64,000 bases of DNA from Salmonirosea aquatica (GCF_009296315.1 NZ_WHLY01000002.1:5864501-5928500); one strand, 5' to 3'. Positions 56,770-64,000 are shown, numbered from the stretch's first letter. Translations and numbers: made by a program. The notes: a model not told the origin generated them from the letters alone.

Positions 56770-57144
56770 ATGGAAATACAACACCTCACTACCAAGAGAA
56801 TCGACGCGACCCATATGCGCCGCTATTTTTTCAGGGTCGTGCCCGGTAAACCCAGGCTGCTGGGCCTAAAAAACCAGCGGAAAATCACCGTCTTCCTGAG
56901 CATCGGTGCCACCGTCTACGACTTCCAGCATGCCTGGAAGGCAGGCCAGCCACCGCACGTGATCAACATCGACGTGCCCGACAACGGTCAGTGCAGCAAG
57001 ATCGAGTACGCGCTGCTGGGCAAGTCCGGCAAGGAGATTCCGCCCCGCAAGGTTATCAAGGTTTCCGAGCAGTTCGAGGATGTCTACGAGAAGACACTGC
57101 ACTTCGAGCGGAAGGAGGATGAGGATAGTCCCGTTGAATCATGA
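56770..57144 (+). CDS. First protein of second early-type block, unknown
   Basis: The 124-residue protein is basic at the start and acidic at the end (FERKEDEDSPVES), with a beta-rich core (ITVFLSIGATVYDFQHAW). It follows the promoter at 56740 and overlaps the next gene by ATGA. No family is recognised. Confidence 0.7.
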   Translation: MEIQHLTTKRIDATHMRRYFFRVVPGKPRLLGLKNQRKITVFLSIGATVYDFQHAWKAGQPPHVINIDVPDNGQCSKIEYALLGKSGKEIPPRKVIKVSEQFEDVYEKTLHFERKEDEDSPVES

Positions 57145-57302
57145 TGCTTAAGACCGCCATCCAACTCCTGGGCACGGTCGCCATCGTAGCGGCGCACGGC
57201 CCCCTGGACCAACACGGATTGGGCTGGTTTGGTAAGGGCCTGCTGATTGTCTGGATAGCCTATTTGGGCTACGATCTGTATCGCGATTTTTTTAACGACT
57301 GA
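57141..57302 (+). CDS. Small membrane protein (53 residues)
   Basis: This short gene starts at the ATG overlapping the previous stop. The product has two hydrophobic stretches (IQLLGTVAIVAAHG and GLLIVWIAYLGYDLY) and a charged end (RDFFND). The next gene starts 3 bases after its stop. Confidence 0.65.
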   Translation: MMLKTAIQLLGTVAIVAAHGPLDQHGLGWFGKGLLIVWIAYLGYDLYRDFFND

Positions 57303-57305
57303 CCC

Positions 57306-57569
57306 ATGACAACCCAACTTCATAATGACATTGGATTTATGAAATCCATACTTCCAAGCCACTACACCGTAAAGAACACGGTGAAAAATAACGGCGTGCG
57401 CTGTATTTCCCCCATAGGGATCGGAGTGGATGGTAGCGACGATGACCCCGAACATTGGGGGTATATAATGAAGGCTATCAGGAATGAGTTTGGCTCGCGG
57501 TTTATGGAGGTGTATCACAACACTAACTATTGCCATGTTGATTTTATAGTTTACTTAAAGCCCCTCTAA
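57306..57569 (+). CDS. Small protein, unknown
   Basis: The 87-residue protein has a compact alpha/beta pattern and two Cys, and is slightly AT-rich. It is tightly spaced with both neighbours. No family is recognised. Confidence 0.65.
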   Translation: MTTQLHNDIGFMKSILPSHYTVKNTVKNNGVRCISPIGIGVDGSDDDPEHWGYIMKAIRNEFGSRFMEVYHNTNYCHVDFIVYLKPL

Positions 57570-57570
57570 C

Positions 57571-57942
57571 ATGGCAGACAATAGCCCCCACCACGGCCAC
57601 AAGTGGATGCCCGTCCTATACGCCAACTACTACGGCATCCTGAAAGACATCGCCCACAAGCACGGGTATGCATTGGCCGTCCACGGCAGCTTCACCCGCG
57701 ACATGGATCTGATCGCTGTCCCCTGGACTGAGCACCCAGGCTCTCACGAAGACCTGCTCAGTGAAATGTTCGACGCCATCGGCTATGACCGACACTGGGA
57801 AACGCCCTATTCCTCAAAGGGGCTAAGACCCCACGGCCGTATTGCTTACACGCTACCCACCGGAGCGGGCGGATACGTAGACATCAGCATCATGAGCGTA
57901 TTCCCTCAGCCATATTTTCCGGTTGGCCCTAAACCGGGCTGA
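57571..57942 (+). CDS. Nucleotidyltransferase-like small protein
   Basis: The 123-residue protein has ALAVHGSFTRDMDLIAVPW near residue 35, matching the G-S-x-x-R-D-x-D strand-turn of the nucleotidyltransferase fold, where the Asp pair binds metal. It then has HGRIAYTLPTGAGGYVDISI. Similar small proteins occur widely in phages without known reaction. Confidence 0.65.
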   Translation: MADNSPHHGHKWMPVLYANYYGILKDIAHKHGYALAVHGSFTRDMDLIAVPWTEHPGSHEDLLSEMFDAIGYDRHWETPYSSKGLRPHGRIAYTLPTGAGGYVDISIMSVFPQPYFPVGPKPG

Positions 57943-58020
57943 CGAACCTCATCACATGAAAAAATACCCCAGCAGTCCCATAACCGCTCTTTGCCAATCT
58001 CTCAATCACATTACTATCAC

Positions 58021-58344
58021 ATGAATTACACTACAATGGAAGTATTCGCCGGAACCAGCTTTGAGAAAGCAGCAGCCAAAGCCAAGGGGCTTGCCGCCCA
58101 GACCAACGGTACCGTCGAATTCCGCTTCAACGGCGTGACGGTCCGCGTGCTCGATGACACTGACCTGGATCACCTGCACCGCGACTATAATAACCAATCC
58201 TATTTGGGCTGGAAGATCGTTGGCCCGCGACCCATGCCAGCCTACCCACCCTCACTGCAAAGAAAGTTGGACAAGGCAAAGCTCGATCGTCAGAAAATCA
58301 GGGAGCAGGAGTACGCCGAATACCTAGCCCGAACCTATTTATAG
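58021..58344 (+). CDS. Small protein, unknown
   Basis: From the ATG at 58021 the product is 107 residues: a short alpha/beta start and a basic C-terminal helix (LQRKLDKAKLDRQKIREQEY). A 22-codon frame (57956-58024) just upstream overlaps it by ATGA and might be a leader peptide. Confidence 0.6.
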   Translation: MNYTTMEVFAGTSFEKAAAKAKGLAAQTNGTVEFRFNGVTVRVLDDTDLDHLHRDYNNQSYLGWKIVGPRPMPAYPPSLQRKLDKAKLDRQKIREQEYAEYLARTYL

Positions 58345-58401
58345 TGCAACGATTCCAAGTACTACCCCGGCATTTCCGGCACCCATCCCAAGAATAATCC
58401 T

Positions 58402-58770
58402 ATGAAGCACATCATTACCACCATCCCCAAATCCAAATTCAAGGACTGGAAGACCTGTGAGCGAACAGTTCTTCTATGCGATGGCGAAACACCCCGCCAC
58501 CGTGGCCAGCCCTGGTTCTGGACGATCAACACCATGAATTTACCAAAAGACATAGTTGTGGGTGAGTCGGTCTGCTTCATGATCTACGATGGCAAAATCA
58601 GAGGCTATTTCCATATCCTGGACACCGACACTTCCGAGAACTGGCGCAACCGTCACGACATTGGAAAGGAGCGCGTGACAAAAATCATTGTCATGGCTAA
58701 CTGGCACCCCTGCCCCCACCTACCCATGCGCGGCTTTCAGGGCTGGCGCTACACTGAATTAAAACCTTAA
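58402..58770 (+). CDS. PUA/ASCH-like small protein
   Basis: The 122-residue protein has a beta pattern with PKDIVVGESVCFMIYDGKIR then GYFHILD, which resembles the barrel of PUA-like domains, including ASCH and EVE. These bind modified nucleic acid. The match is by pattern only. Confidence 0.55.
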   Translation: MKHIITTIPKSKFKDWKTCERTVLLCDGETPRHRGQPWFWTINTMNLPKDIVVGESVCFMIYDGKIRGYFHILDTDTSENWRNRHDIGKERVTKIIVMANWHPCPHLPMRGFQGWRYTELKP

Positions 58771-58805
58771 TCAATAATTATTTCACTTTAAAACCCAATC
58801 CAATT

Positions 58806-59156
58806 ATGTACGGACAAGCACTGAATGAACCCAGGGAAATCCAGGGACGGCCCTCAATGACTGTTGACAACGGGTGTTCCATGTCACCCCCGCCCAAGCA
58901 GCATAATCCCGAAGCACGGGATATAGCCAACCATCTCAAAAACATCTCGAAAAGCCACGAGGACTACACGTCCAATGTACAGGCGGTAGTGTCTGAGTCC
59001 ATTGTGTTTCTGGATCAAAGGATAATGGAATTGATGAATCAAATCGACAATAATAACGAAGAGATCAGAATGATTCAGGAACAAAACGCAGCGAAAGTCA
59101 AAGAGCAGGAGCACATCCACTCTCAGATCAGCCGCCTGAAAAAGCTATTCGATTAA
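58806..59156 (+). CDS. Coiled-coil protein
   Basis: Residues 60-116 form a long heptad helix (ESIVFLDQRIMELMNQIDNN, then NAAKVKEQEHIHSQISRLKK). The N-terminal half is polar and Pro-rich. Probably oligomeric; function unknown. Confidence 0.65.
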   Translation: MYGQALNEPREIQGRPSMTVDNGCSMSPPPKQHNPEARDIANHLKNISKSHEDYTSNVQAVVSESIVFLDQRIMELMNQIDNNNEEIRMIQEQNAAKVKEQEHIHSQISRLKKLFD

Positions 59157-59174
59157 AAAAAATTCCGAGAACCT

Positions 59175-59204
59175 TCACCTACCGACATCAATGTCGGTAG
59201 GTGA
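59175..59204. promoter_or_regulatory. Perfect 14-bp inverted repeat
   Basis: TCACCTACCGACAT (59175-59188), 2 bases, then ATGTCGGTAGGTGA (59191-59204). It ends 14 bases before the ATG at 59219. No U-tract follows, so it is either an RNA hairpin or a protein-binding palindrome. Confidence 0.6.
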
Positions 59205-59218
59205 CTAAAAAACCAACC

Positions 59219-59494
59219 ATGTTCATACCCGTCAAAATGCTCCCCTATGATGAGACCGACCTGGAACTGGCGGCCCTGGTACACGATGACCATGAGCAGA
59301 AGTTCCTCGACGGCCTGCTGTGCATCCCCCACGTCTCGTACCTCCGCCGCCATGAAACCAAGAACGACCGCATATATATAGGGCTGCTCAGCGGGGCGGA
59401 GCTCACGGTTCAGGGTACCCTTGAGGAAGTATCCCAGCGGATATTGATGGCACCCACACCGGGCGGTAGCCCCATGCGTTTCTCAGCCAACTAA
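59219..59494 (+). CDS. Small protein, unknown
   Basis: The ATG at 59219 gives 91 residues (MFIPVKMLPYDETDLELAAL); a GTG at 59201 lies inside the inverted repeat and is less likely. Two Cys and a late Pro/Gly-rich tail are visible. No family is recognised. Confidence 0.65.
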   Translation: MFIPVKMLPYDETDLELAALVHDDHEQKFLDGLLCIPHVSYLRRHETKNDRIYIGLLSGAELTVQGTLEEVSQRILMAPTPGGSPMRFSAN

Positions 59495-59543
59495 TCACCG
59501 ATCGTCAACTGTATAATCGAATCCACCTCCAAACCCCATCCCC

Positions 59544-59780
59544 ATGCTAACCATCATCCTGATCATCCTTTACACCTCCGGCTTCGTCCTGATGTTTCTG
59601 ACCCTGCTGCTGCTCGACGATGAGCGTACCACTTTCCTGAATTCCATGATCAAGCTGGCCGGCATCATCTTCTGGCCGTTCGTACTAATATGGTACCTGC
59701 TCGAATCCGCAGGCGTATTCCGCAAATTCAGCAAATCCGCCTCGCCTGATGCACCAGTGGAGCACGATTCCTGGCTTTGA
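59544..59780 (+). CDS. Small two-helix membrane protein
   Basis: The 78-residue product has two membrane helices (about 2-24 and 35-55) and a polar C-terminal tail. It overlaps the next gene by 32 bases in another frame. Confidence 0.65.
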   Translation: MLTIILIILYTSGFVLMFLTLLLLDDERTTFLNSMIKLAGIIFWPFVLIWYLLESAGVFRKFSKSASPDAPVEHDSWL

Positions 59781-60726
59781 CGGCCAGCCCACCCGGTTCG
59801 GCATAGCGTCGGCTTGCCATTGCCTTATCTGCGGCAGTCGGCGCATGGCCTGGCAGGATGGTGTAAACACCGTCCACCACTACGCCACCCACAGCCAGTA
59901 CCTGGGCACCACCGAACCCGAGTGCACCGAGGCCGACCTGGCTGAATTAGAATTGCCTTTCACTTTACTTCAACCCCAATCCCCCATGACAACCGCCACC
60001 ATCCAACGCATCGAGCAGAAAATCCAGGACATGATCGGCCTCACGTTCCTGTTCATGCAGGACCCCGACCCGCACACCATCCTGAACTACGACCTGCGCA
60101 ACAACCGCCTGATCATCTCCTCCGACCGGCGCATGTTCAACTTCGAGGCCAAGAACGCTCTAAAACTCCTGGAAGCGTTCAGGCCGGTTGAACCCCAATC
60201 CCGAGCCGAGGAGCTATTCGAGGGTGTAATGGCCATGGCGCAAGGCCACACCGCCGGGCAGCCCGATCCCGATGAGGTACCCGTTGAGCCGGAAGCCGAA
60301 GTAACGGAAATGCTACCCGAATCGGAGCACACCCATACCCACCCCATCGTCGAAGAAATGAAGGAATTGGCGGTAGCTGTCGTGGACAAAGCCAGGGAGA
60401 TGGACATCCAAGTCGAAACCGAGAATCCCGCCAAAGCGGAAGGAAGGTCAATATCCGATCGCCCGTGGCCAGTCGCGCTCTACCAAATGCTCACCCCCAT
60501 CGTTAGCGACTACGAGAAGGCGCTCAGTCGCGTCCGGCACTACCGCGACGCCAAAGCCATCAACCGGGCCATCTACCTTCATCCTGATGCGGAGGAAGTC
60601 GATGCCGAGCTGGCAGAGGAAATCTATACCCTGGCCATTGAGCGGGCGCAGCAGGAAGTTCAGGACACTGAAAAGGAATTTCGGCAGGTCATCGTGGATT
60701 ACATTAGCATCACGCGTGAGCTATGA
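59749..60726 (+). CDS. Two-part protein: zinc-ribbon start and acidic helical part
   Basis: Residues 1-79 form a small unit with CHCLIC and a later Cys. From the in-frame ATG at 59986 (MTTATIQRIEQKIQDMIG) a 246-residue acidic helical protein begins. No stop separates them, although LLQPQSP looks like a translated gene gap. Two genes may be fused or the first may have lost its stop. Its end overlaps the next start by ATGA. Function is unknown. Confidence 0.6.
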   Translation: MHQWSTIPGFDGQPTRFGIASACHCLICGSRRMAWQDGVNTVHHYATHSQYLGTTEPECTEADLAELELPFTLLQPQSPMTTATIQRIEQKIQDMIGLTFLFMQDPDPHTILNYDLRNNRLIISSDRRMFNFEAKNALKLLEAFRPVEPQSRAEELFEGVMAMAQGHTAGQPDPDEVPVEPEAEVTEMLPESEHTHTHPIVEEMKELAVAVVDKAREMDIQVETENPAKAEGRSISDRPWPVALYQMLTPIVSDYEKALSRVRHYRDAKAINRAIYLHPDAEEVDAELAEEIYTLAIERAQQEVQDTEKEFRQVIVDYISITREL

Positions 60727-61058
60727 GAGTAGAGATCAACGACCTGATGTGTGTCAGCCAAAAGCGTGTTCAGCACCGAATTCCACGATCCAAAAGAAAG
60801 CGAATTCGGCGCAAATGGGCGAAGAATCCCGAAAATTTCAAATGGGTAGAAAAACACATAGTGTACGAAATCAACGGTACCTTATACGTGTCAACCAAAG
60901 CGTTTGAAGTGCTGAAAGCCCAAGCCACCGGACAAGTCGATACAATGGATGCCCTGATTGAAACGCGTGCGTTTCCTCATCCGATGTTCACTGACCCAAT
61001 CGACCGGGAGAAGATACCAATTTCACCACCAATGATGGGTTTTCAATTCGCAACATAG
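60723..61058 (+). CDS. Basic small protein, unknown
   Basis: The 111-residue product has a very basic start (SKRKRIRRKWAKNPENFKWV) followed by a short beta unit and helix (STKAFEVLKAQATGQ), perhaps DNA-binding. It is the last gene of the second plus-strand block. Confidence 0.6.
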   Translation: MRVEINDLMCVSQKRVQHRIPRSKRKRIRRKWAKNPENFKWVEKHIVYEINGTLYVSTKAFEVLKAQATGQVDTMDALIETRAFPHPMFTDPIDREKIPISPPMMGFQFAT

Positions 61059-61107
61059 GAAGAGTTGTAACAATTCTTATATATACAGCAAATGTTAATA
61101 CCAACCT

Positions 61108-61133
61108 AACACGCTGCCAATGAGCGGGTTTTT
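61108..61133 (+). terminator. Terminator of second plus-strand block
   Basis: AACACGCT pairs with AGCGGGTT (one mismatch), followed by T5. It separates the plus-strand block from the convergent terminase gene. Confidence 0.6.
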
Positions 61134-61148
61134 ATTTGCTTAGCAAAA

Positions 61149-62441
61149 TCAAGCCGCATACCCCAGCTGCGTGAAAGTCTCGAAATCGAAGTTCATCAGG
61201 TCGTAGCGCAGGGTGTCGTTCATGTGGCCATAGTCCTCCTTATTCATGTCGTCCTTATCCATTCCCCCCTCCACCGTCGTCTTCACCCTGCGGATATCGG
61301 AGATAAGCGTCACACAACCGGGATCGATTACCACGTCCAGGTTCTTGGTCAGCGCGTTGCAGATCAACCGGCTGTTCACGTGCTCAGGGTTGGAGGTCGG
61401 GTACTGGTCGAAATACACCCATTCCGCCTTGTGGCGTTCAAAATACATTTCCAGCAGCATCCGCCCGCTGGCATTGCCACTCGTGAAGGCAGATCCCGCC
61501 CGGCCCGAGGCATCGCCCGTCACATGGATGATGTTATGGCGGTACTTGAAGCATATTTCCTGTACTAGCGCTTCGAGGTCCTCTCCATCCCCCCCCAGCA
61601 TGTAGTACTCCTCGATGTAGCGCCTTTCGCGGCCCGTCCGCTGGGTCACCAGGCAGCTGTTGCGCTTGTTGTAGTCGAAGGAAAGGTACACCGCCAGCTT
61701 TGGGTCATACGCCACCGGCCGCACCACCTTGCTTAGGTCGATGTGCCGCCAGAACGGGTTGCCGTTCACCTCGATCCACTTCACCTCGTAGAGGCTGGCG
61801 AATATGTCGTCGGGCAGCTCGCGCTGGGCCGCCAGAATCTCCTCCCGGCTCAGGATGCCCTCGTCCACCGCGTCCCAGGCCGTGATGCAGTGGTACTCCC
61901 AGTCCGCCCCCATGTTGCCCTTCTCCACGTCCCCCACCAGCTTGGAGCCCCAGTGCTTGGGGTGCGTCTTGTTGCCGATGAACTTGACGGGAGCCTCCGT
62001 CTTGGTGATCGTGCTGCGCAGGGCGTACCAGGCCGTGGCCTTGGCCCGGGTGAACTCGTCGAAGACCGCCGCGTACACGTCCTCCCCATACAGCGAATCC
62101 GGCTTGTCGGCCGACTTGAACCAGATCCGCGCCCCGTGCCAGAGCTGGATGTACAGCTTGGACTTGTTGGTCTTCACCAGCCGCCGGTTGATCAGCACGC
62201 CCAGGTACCGCTCCATGCGGTCGAAGGCGATCTCCGCCTGAGAGCTCACCGGAGCCACCCACCAGTAGTTGCGGCCCAGCTCCCCCTCCTCGACGGCCTT
62301 GGTCAGCAGCCACACGATGTGGGAGTAGGTCTTGCCCACCTTCGTGCTGGCCTCGGTGATGGTATACCGGCACGTTGATTCAATAATCTTGCGCTGATAG
62401 GAAGCGTAGGGGCTGAATTCAAGTTCTATCTCTAACGCCAT
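61149..62441 (-). CDS. terL: Terminase large subunit
   Basis: The 430-residue protein has a Walker A variant EASTKVGKT (30-38) and Walker B AVFDE with D128/E129. Its RuvC-like nuclease Asp residues are D256 (YLSFDYN), D310 (HVTGDASG) and D409/D414 (NDTLRYD). It packages DNA into the prohead. It follows the small subunit by 5 bases. The usual neighbour, the portal, is 30 kb away. Confidence 0.9.
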   Translation of the reverse strand: MALEIELEFSPYASYQRKIIESTCRYTITEASTKVGKTYSHIVWLLTKAVEEGELGRNYWWVAPVSSQAEIAFDRMERYLGVLINRRLVKTNKSKLYIQLWHGARIWFKSADKPDSLYGEDVYAAVFDEFTRAKATAWYALRSTITKTEAPVKFIGNKTHPKHWGSKLVGDVEKGNMGADWEYHCITAWDAVDEGILSREEILAAQRELPDDIFASLYEVKWIEVNGNPFWRHIDLSKVVRPVAYDPKLAVYLSFDYNKRNSCLVTQRTGRERRYIEEYYMLGGDGEDLEALVQEICFKYRHNIIHVTGDASGRAGSAFTSGNASGRMLLEMYFERHKAEWVYFDQYPTSNPEHVNSRLICNALTKNLDVVIDPGCVTLISDIRRVKTTVEGGMDKDDMNKEDYGHMNDTLRYDLMNFDFETFTQLGYAA

Positions 62442-62446
62442 CGCAC

Positions 62447-62941
62447 CTATGCTTTGATTTTTACGACGATGGTCTTATCGGCATTCAGTCCGCCGCTCTC
62501 CACGCCCAGTATCGTCAGCCGCTTGTCGATGATGGCCAGGATACCCGACATGTAGGCGGCATTGGGCTCCTTTTCCTTGGTAGTGTGCGTCACTTCACTG
62601 ATGGCAATCATTTCATCATCCTTCCCGTCCTTCCCCTCGACGGTGGCCAGCCCGGTACCTTTTTTCCGGTGCTCTGTGAAATCCCGCTTGCTGCGCTCCC
62701 AGGCATCCCACAGCTCCGACTCCATCCGGTCGAGCTTGACGAGCTGGTCGGTGATGATGTCGTCGATGTTGCTCAGGTTGGTGTCCCGCCACCGTTGGCG
62801 CAATGCTTTCAGATCCTGGCTGACCTGCGAAGGTGTCACGCCCGCCATTGCCGCGATTCTAAACTGGGGTACCCCTTGCAAGTACTGCTCAGAAACCAAC
62901 ATTAGCCGCTGCTCTATCTCCTCATGAGTGTGAAACGGCAT
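62447..62941 (-). CDS. terS: Terminase small subunit
   Basis: The 164-residue protein has an N-terminal helix-turn-helix (QFRIAAMAGVTPSQVSQDLK), a helical central part (DQLVKLDRMESELWDAWERS) and a short beta C-terminus (DKTIVVKIKA). Position before terL and this layout support the call. It would recognise the packaging site. Confidence 0.75.
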   Translation of the reverse strand: MPFHTHEEIEQRLMLVSEQYLQGVPQFRIAAMAGVTPSQVSQDLKALRQRWRDTNLSNIDDIITDQLVKLDRMESELWDAWERSKRDFTEHRKKGTGLATVEGKDGKDDEMIAISEVTHTTKEKEPNAAYMSGILAIIDKRLTILGVESGGLNADKTIVVKIKA

Positions 62942-62973
62942 AGTAAGAATAGTTATGGGTTAAGAGTGACACC

Positions 62974-62981
62974 CAAAATTA
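62974..62981 (-). promoter_or_regulatory. Terminase operon promoter
   Basis: On the minus strand TAATTTTG in the context ATATAGTATTAATTTTG fits TAnnTTTG. It gives a leader of about 30 bases to the start at 62941. Confidence 0.7.
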
Positions 62982-63020
62982 ATACTATATTTAATCATTC
63001 GGCAGCTTATCATACCAACA

Positions 63021-63052
63021 AAAAAGCCTCGGACAAACGCCCGAAGCTTTTT
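63021..63052. terminator. Terminator between tRNA cassette and terminase
   Basis: AAAAAGCCTCGG pairs with CCCGAAGCTTTTT (12 positions, one mismatch) with T5 on both strands. It would end the minus-strand tRNA transcript before the terminase promoter. Confidence 0.75.
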
Positions 63053-63185
63053 GATTATATCCACACCATAATAAATAAAAACGAATGCCGTCTTTCCGGC
63101 TGTAATCGGATTAAAACTTAGTGGGCTCTCCGATCACCAGCAGGCCTAAGCCCCTGGCAGCATATAAGTGCGTGAAACGCAGCTT

Positions 63186-63292
63186 GGGAAGGAGGCCGGA
63201 CTTGAACCGGCAATTTCAGACCTACTGGGCGTTGTGAAATCCGATTTCTCGGCAAACCGCACGCTTTGCGTCTACATTCCGCCACCCCTTCC
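63186..63292 (-). tRNA. Atypical tRNA-like gene, long variable region
   Basis: On the minus strand GGAAGGG pairs with TCCTTCC as an acceptor stem, and GCCGG-TTCAAGT-CCGGC is a perfect T-arm. A D-arm like that of tRNA-Leu (GCG-GAATGTAGA-CGC) is present. The remaining 56 bases give no normal anticodon arm: the best stem GCAAA/TTTGC has an 8-base loop without a T in place 33. At 107 bases it is longer than a class II tRNA. It may be degenerate, intron-bearing or a tRNA mimic. Confidence 0.45.
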
Positions 63293-63486
63293 ACCGCCGT
63301 ATCGCTCCGGCTGACGAGTCTCCTCGGTTTCCGGCATCTTCACCGGATAATTTCTGCGCCCTGGCCTCGCTTCCACCGTTGTACTTCCGGCTTCGTCTCG
63401 GATGCTTCTGGCTTCAATATCCTGACCGTTGTACACCGACCAAGAATCCAAAACCAGTTTTTCGGGCTCTCTCTCTGGTTGTATGC

Positions 63487-63575
63487 TGCACCAGCGGAAT
63501 TCGAATCCGCACTTCCTAAGTCCACGACTTTCACGCTACTTGCCCGCAGGCGACCGGATATAACGGTATGATGCA
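63487..63575 (-). tRNA. Second atypical tRNA-like gene
   Basis: On the minus strand TGCATCA pairs with TGGTGCA (one G-T) and GCGGA-TTCGAAT-TCCGC is a perfect T-arm. A normal D-loop with GG and a 7-base anticodon loop are not found. Instead small hairpins (AAGTC-GTG-GACTT, ACTT-AGG-AAGT) fill the middle. Length is 89 bases. Confidence 0.4.
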
Positions 63576-63626
63576 AACCTTGCCTGCCCTTAGGGCGTAC
63601 GGTCCAACGACCGGCGGACTTCCGTA

Positions 63627-63697
63627 GCGGGAGGTGGACTCGAACCACCGACCTCCGGGTTATGAGCCCAGCGAGCTAACCATCTGCTCCATCCCAC
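63627..63697 (-). tRNA. tRNA-Met (CAT)
   Basis: A complete cloverleaf on the minus strand: acceptor GTGGGAT with CTCCCGC, D-arm GGAGCAGATGGTTAGCTC, anticodon arm CTGGG-CTCATAA-CCCGG with anticodon CAT, and T-arm GGTGG-TTCGAGT-CCACC. CCA is not encoded. It is the first gene after the promoter at 63710-63717. Confidence 0.85.
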
Positions 63698-63709
63698 GAT
63701 TTTGATACA

Positions 63710-63717
63710 CAAATATA
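63710..63717 (-). promoter_or_regulatory. tRNA cassette promoter
   Basis: TATATTTG on the minus strand lies 12 bases before the 5' end of the tRNA-Met gene, a fitting distance for an RNA gene. Confidence 0.65.
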
Positions 63718-63923
63718 AATCCTTTTATCAAAATAATATCATAATTAATAAAATATTTATTTTTAGCAAATCCACCATTATTGAGTTTTCTCGTAAAACC
63801 AGCCAGAATTAACTATAAACCGCTATTTCAAAGGATATTCTTTAAAAAATAGTTATCAAAATATTTGATTAATATTAATTATAATATTACTTTTGATAAG
63901 TCAAACAATCAAAACTTAATAAC
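63718..63923 (+). promoter_or_regulatory. Control region of the right-hand operon
   Basis: This AT-rich gap holds TACTTTTG at 63888-63895, then TTTTGATAAGTCAAAC as at 1677, and a perfect leader box ATCAAAACTTAAT at 63908-63920, 3 bases before the ATG. TTATCAAAA (63853-63861) and TTTTGATAA (63891-63899) face each other, and more TATCAAAA copies lie near 63703 and 63728. This looks like a second operator set for the repressor. Confidence 0.65.
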
Positions 63924-64000
63924 ATGAAAATCCAAGCACAAGCAATGCAGATGGCCCACGCCATCAAGTCCCGGTACCTGAACTTCGGCCTTGCCCTATC
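63924..64000 (+). CDS. Start of right-hand operon, partial CDS
   Basis: From the ATG at 63924, 25 codons are open to the window edge (MKIQAQAMQMAHAIKSRYLN, then FGLAL). A helical start with A-x-x-M-x-x-A-H-A-I and F-G-x-A-L resembles small proteins common on Bacteroidota mobile elements, which go on A-L-x-x-A-W. Too little is present for a function. Confidence 0.6.
   Translation, partial: MKIQAQAMQMAHAIKSRYLNFGLAL

Noticed and set aside
63340-63648. Minus-strand open frame of about 100 codons in the tRNA region
   Set aside because: It runs through the tRNA-like and spacer sequence, has no promoter of its own other than that of the tRNAs, and its product looks like a translated tRNA (M-V-R-V-H-L-P-L start).

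Overview
The window looks like a large, nearly complete piece of a temperate siphovirus (prophage or phage genome) from a Bacteroidota host, most likely a Cytophagales-type bacterium. Three things point there. At least a dozen sites fit the Bacteroidota -7 promoter element TAnnTTTG. Starts mostly lack Shine-Dalgarno sequences. Secreted proteins end their signal peptides in a Gly-Gln style site. The phage call rests on integrase, repressor, excisionase-like HTH, helicase loader, RuvC-like resolvase, terminase, portal, scaffold and capsid candidates, a 1,598-residue tape measure, fibre, spike, endolysin and holin. No tail sheath is visible. The host genus and the ends of the element cannot be fixed from this window.

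Layout. 1-919 (minus): integrase start, cut by the window edge, and a CI-like repressor. 920-17581 (plus): a dense early region of small overlapping genes, with a DUF1351-like coiled-coil protein, a PD-(D/E)XK-like protein behind a structured RNA, a DUF6291-type protein, a DnaC-like loader, a DNA methyltransferase, a RuvC-like resolvase, an ASCH protein and a MazG-like pyrophosphohydrolase. A GIY-YIG homing endonuclease with a divergent ribbon-helix-helix gene has replaced most of a DUF5131 gene. 17713-20562: accessory genes (membrane protein, DUF4145, DUF4236). 20689-33496 (minus): lysis genes, capsid, scaffold, MuF-like protein, portal and a tail-like protein. 33742-48971 (minus): fibre, spike, baseplate and tape measure. 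49009-53280: an accessory island between the chaperone-like gene and the tape measure, with an antirepressor behind a second copy of the structured RNA, a secreted protein, a small autoregulator, a duplicated virion gene, a TnpB and several promoter-terminator RNA cassettes. 53289-56709 (minus): neck and tail-completion genes. 56770-61058 (plus): a second block of small unknown genes. 61149-62941 (minus): terminase. 63021-63717 (minus): a tRNA cassette. 63924-64000 (plus): start of another operon.

How it fits together. Repressor and HTH gene face each other across an AT-rich control region. A 13-base leader box (ATCAAAACTTAAT) precedes the repressor and several early genes. Late genes run right to left, with terminase and tail before portal and capsid, an uncommon order. 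The strongest unexplained signal is a pair of RNAs at about 5148-5245 and 49262-49362. They share sequence and three paired regions, two of them with compensatory changes, and each ends in an intrinsic terminator directly before a gene. They look like a conditional attenuator of accessory genes. Three genes carry -1 frame breaks at C or G runs, which could be mutations or base-calling errors. A fourth, at a T9 run, sits where tail-chaperone frameshifting is expected.
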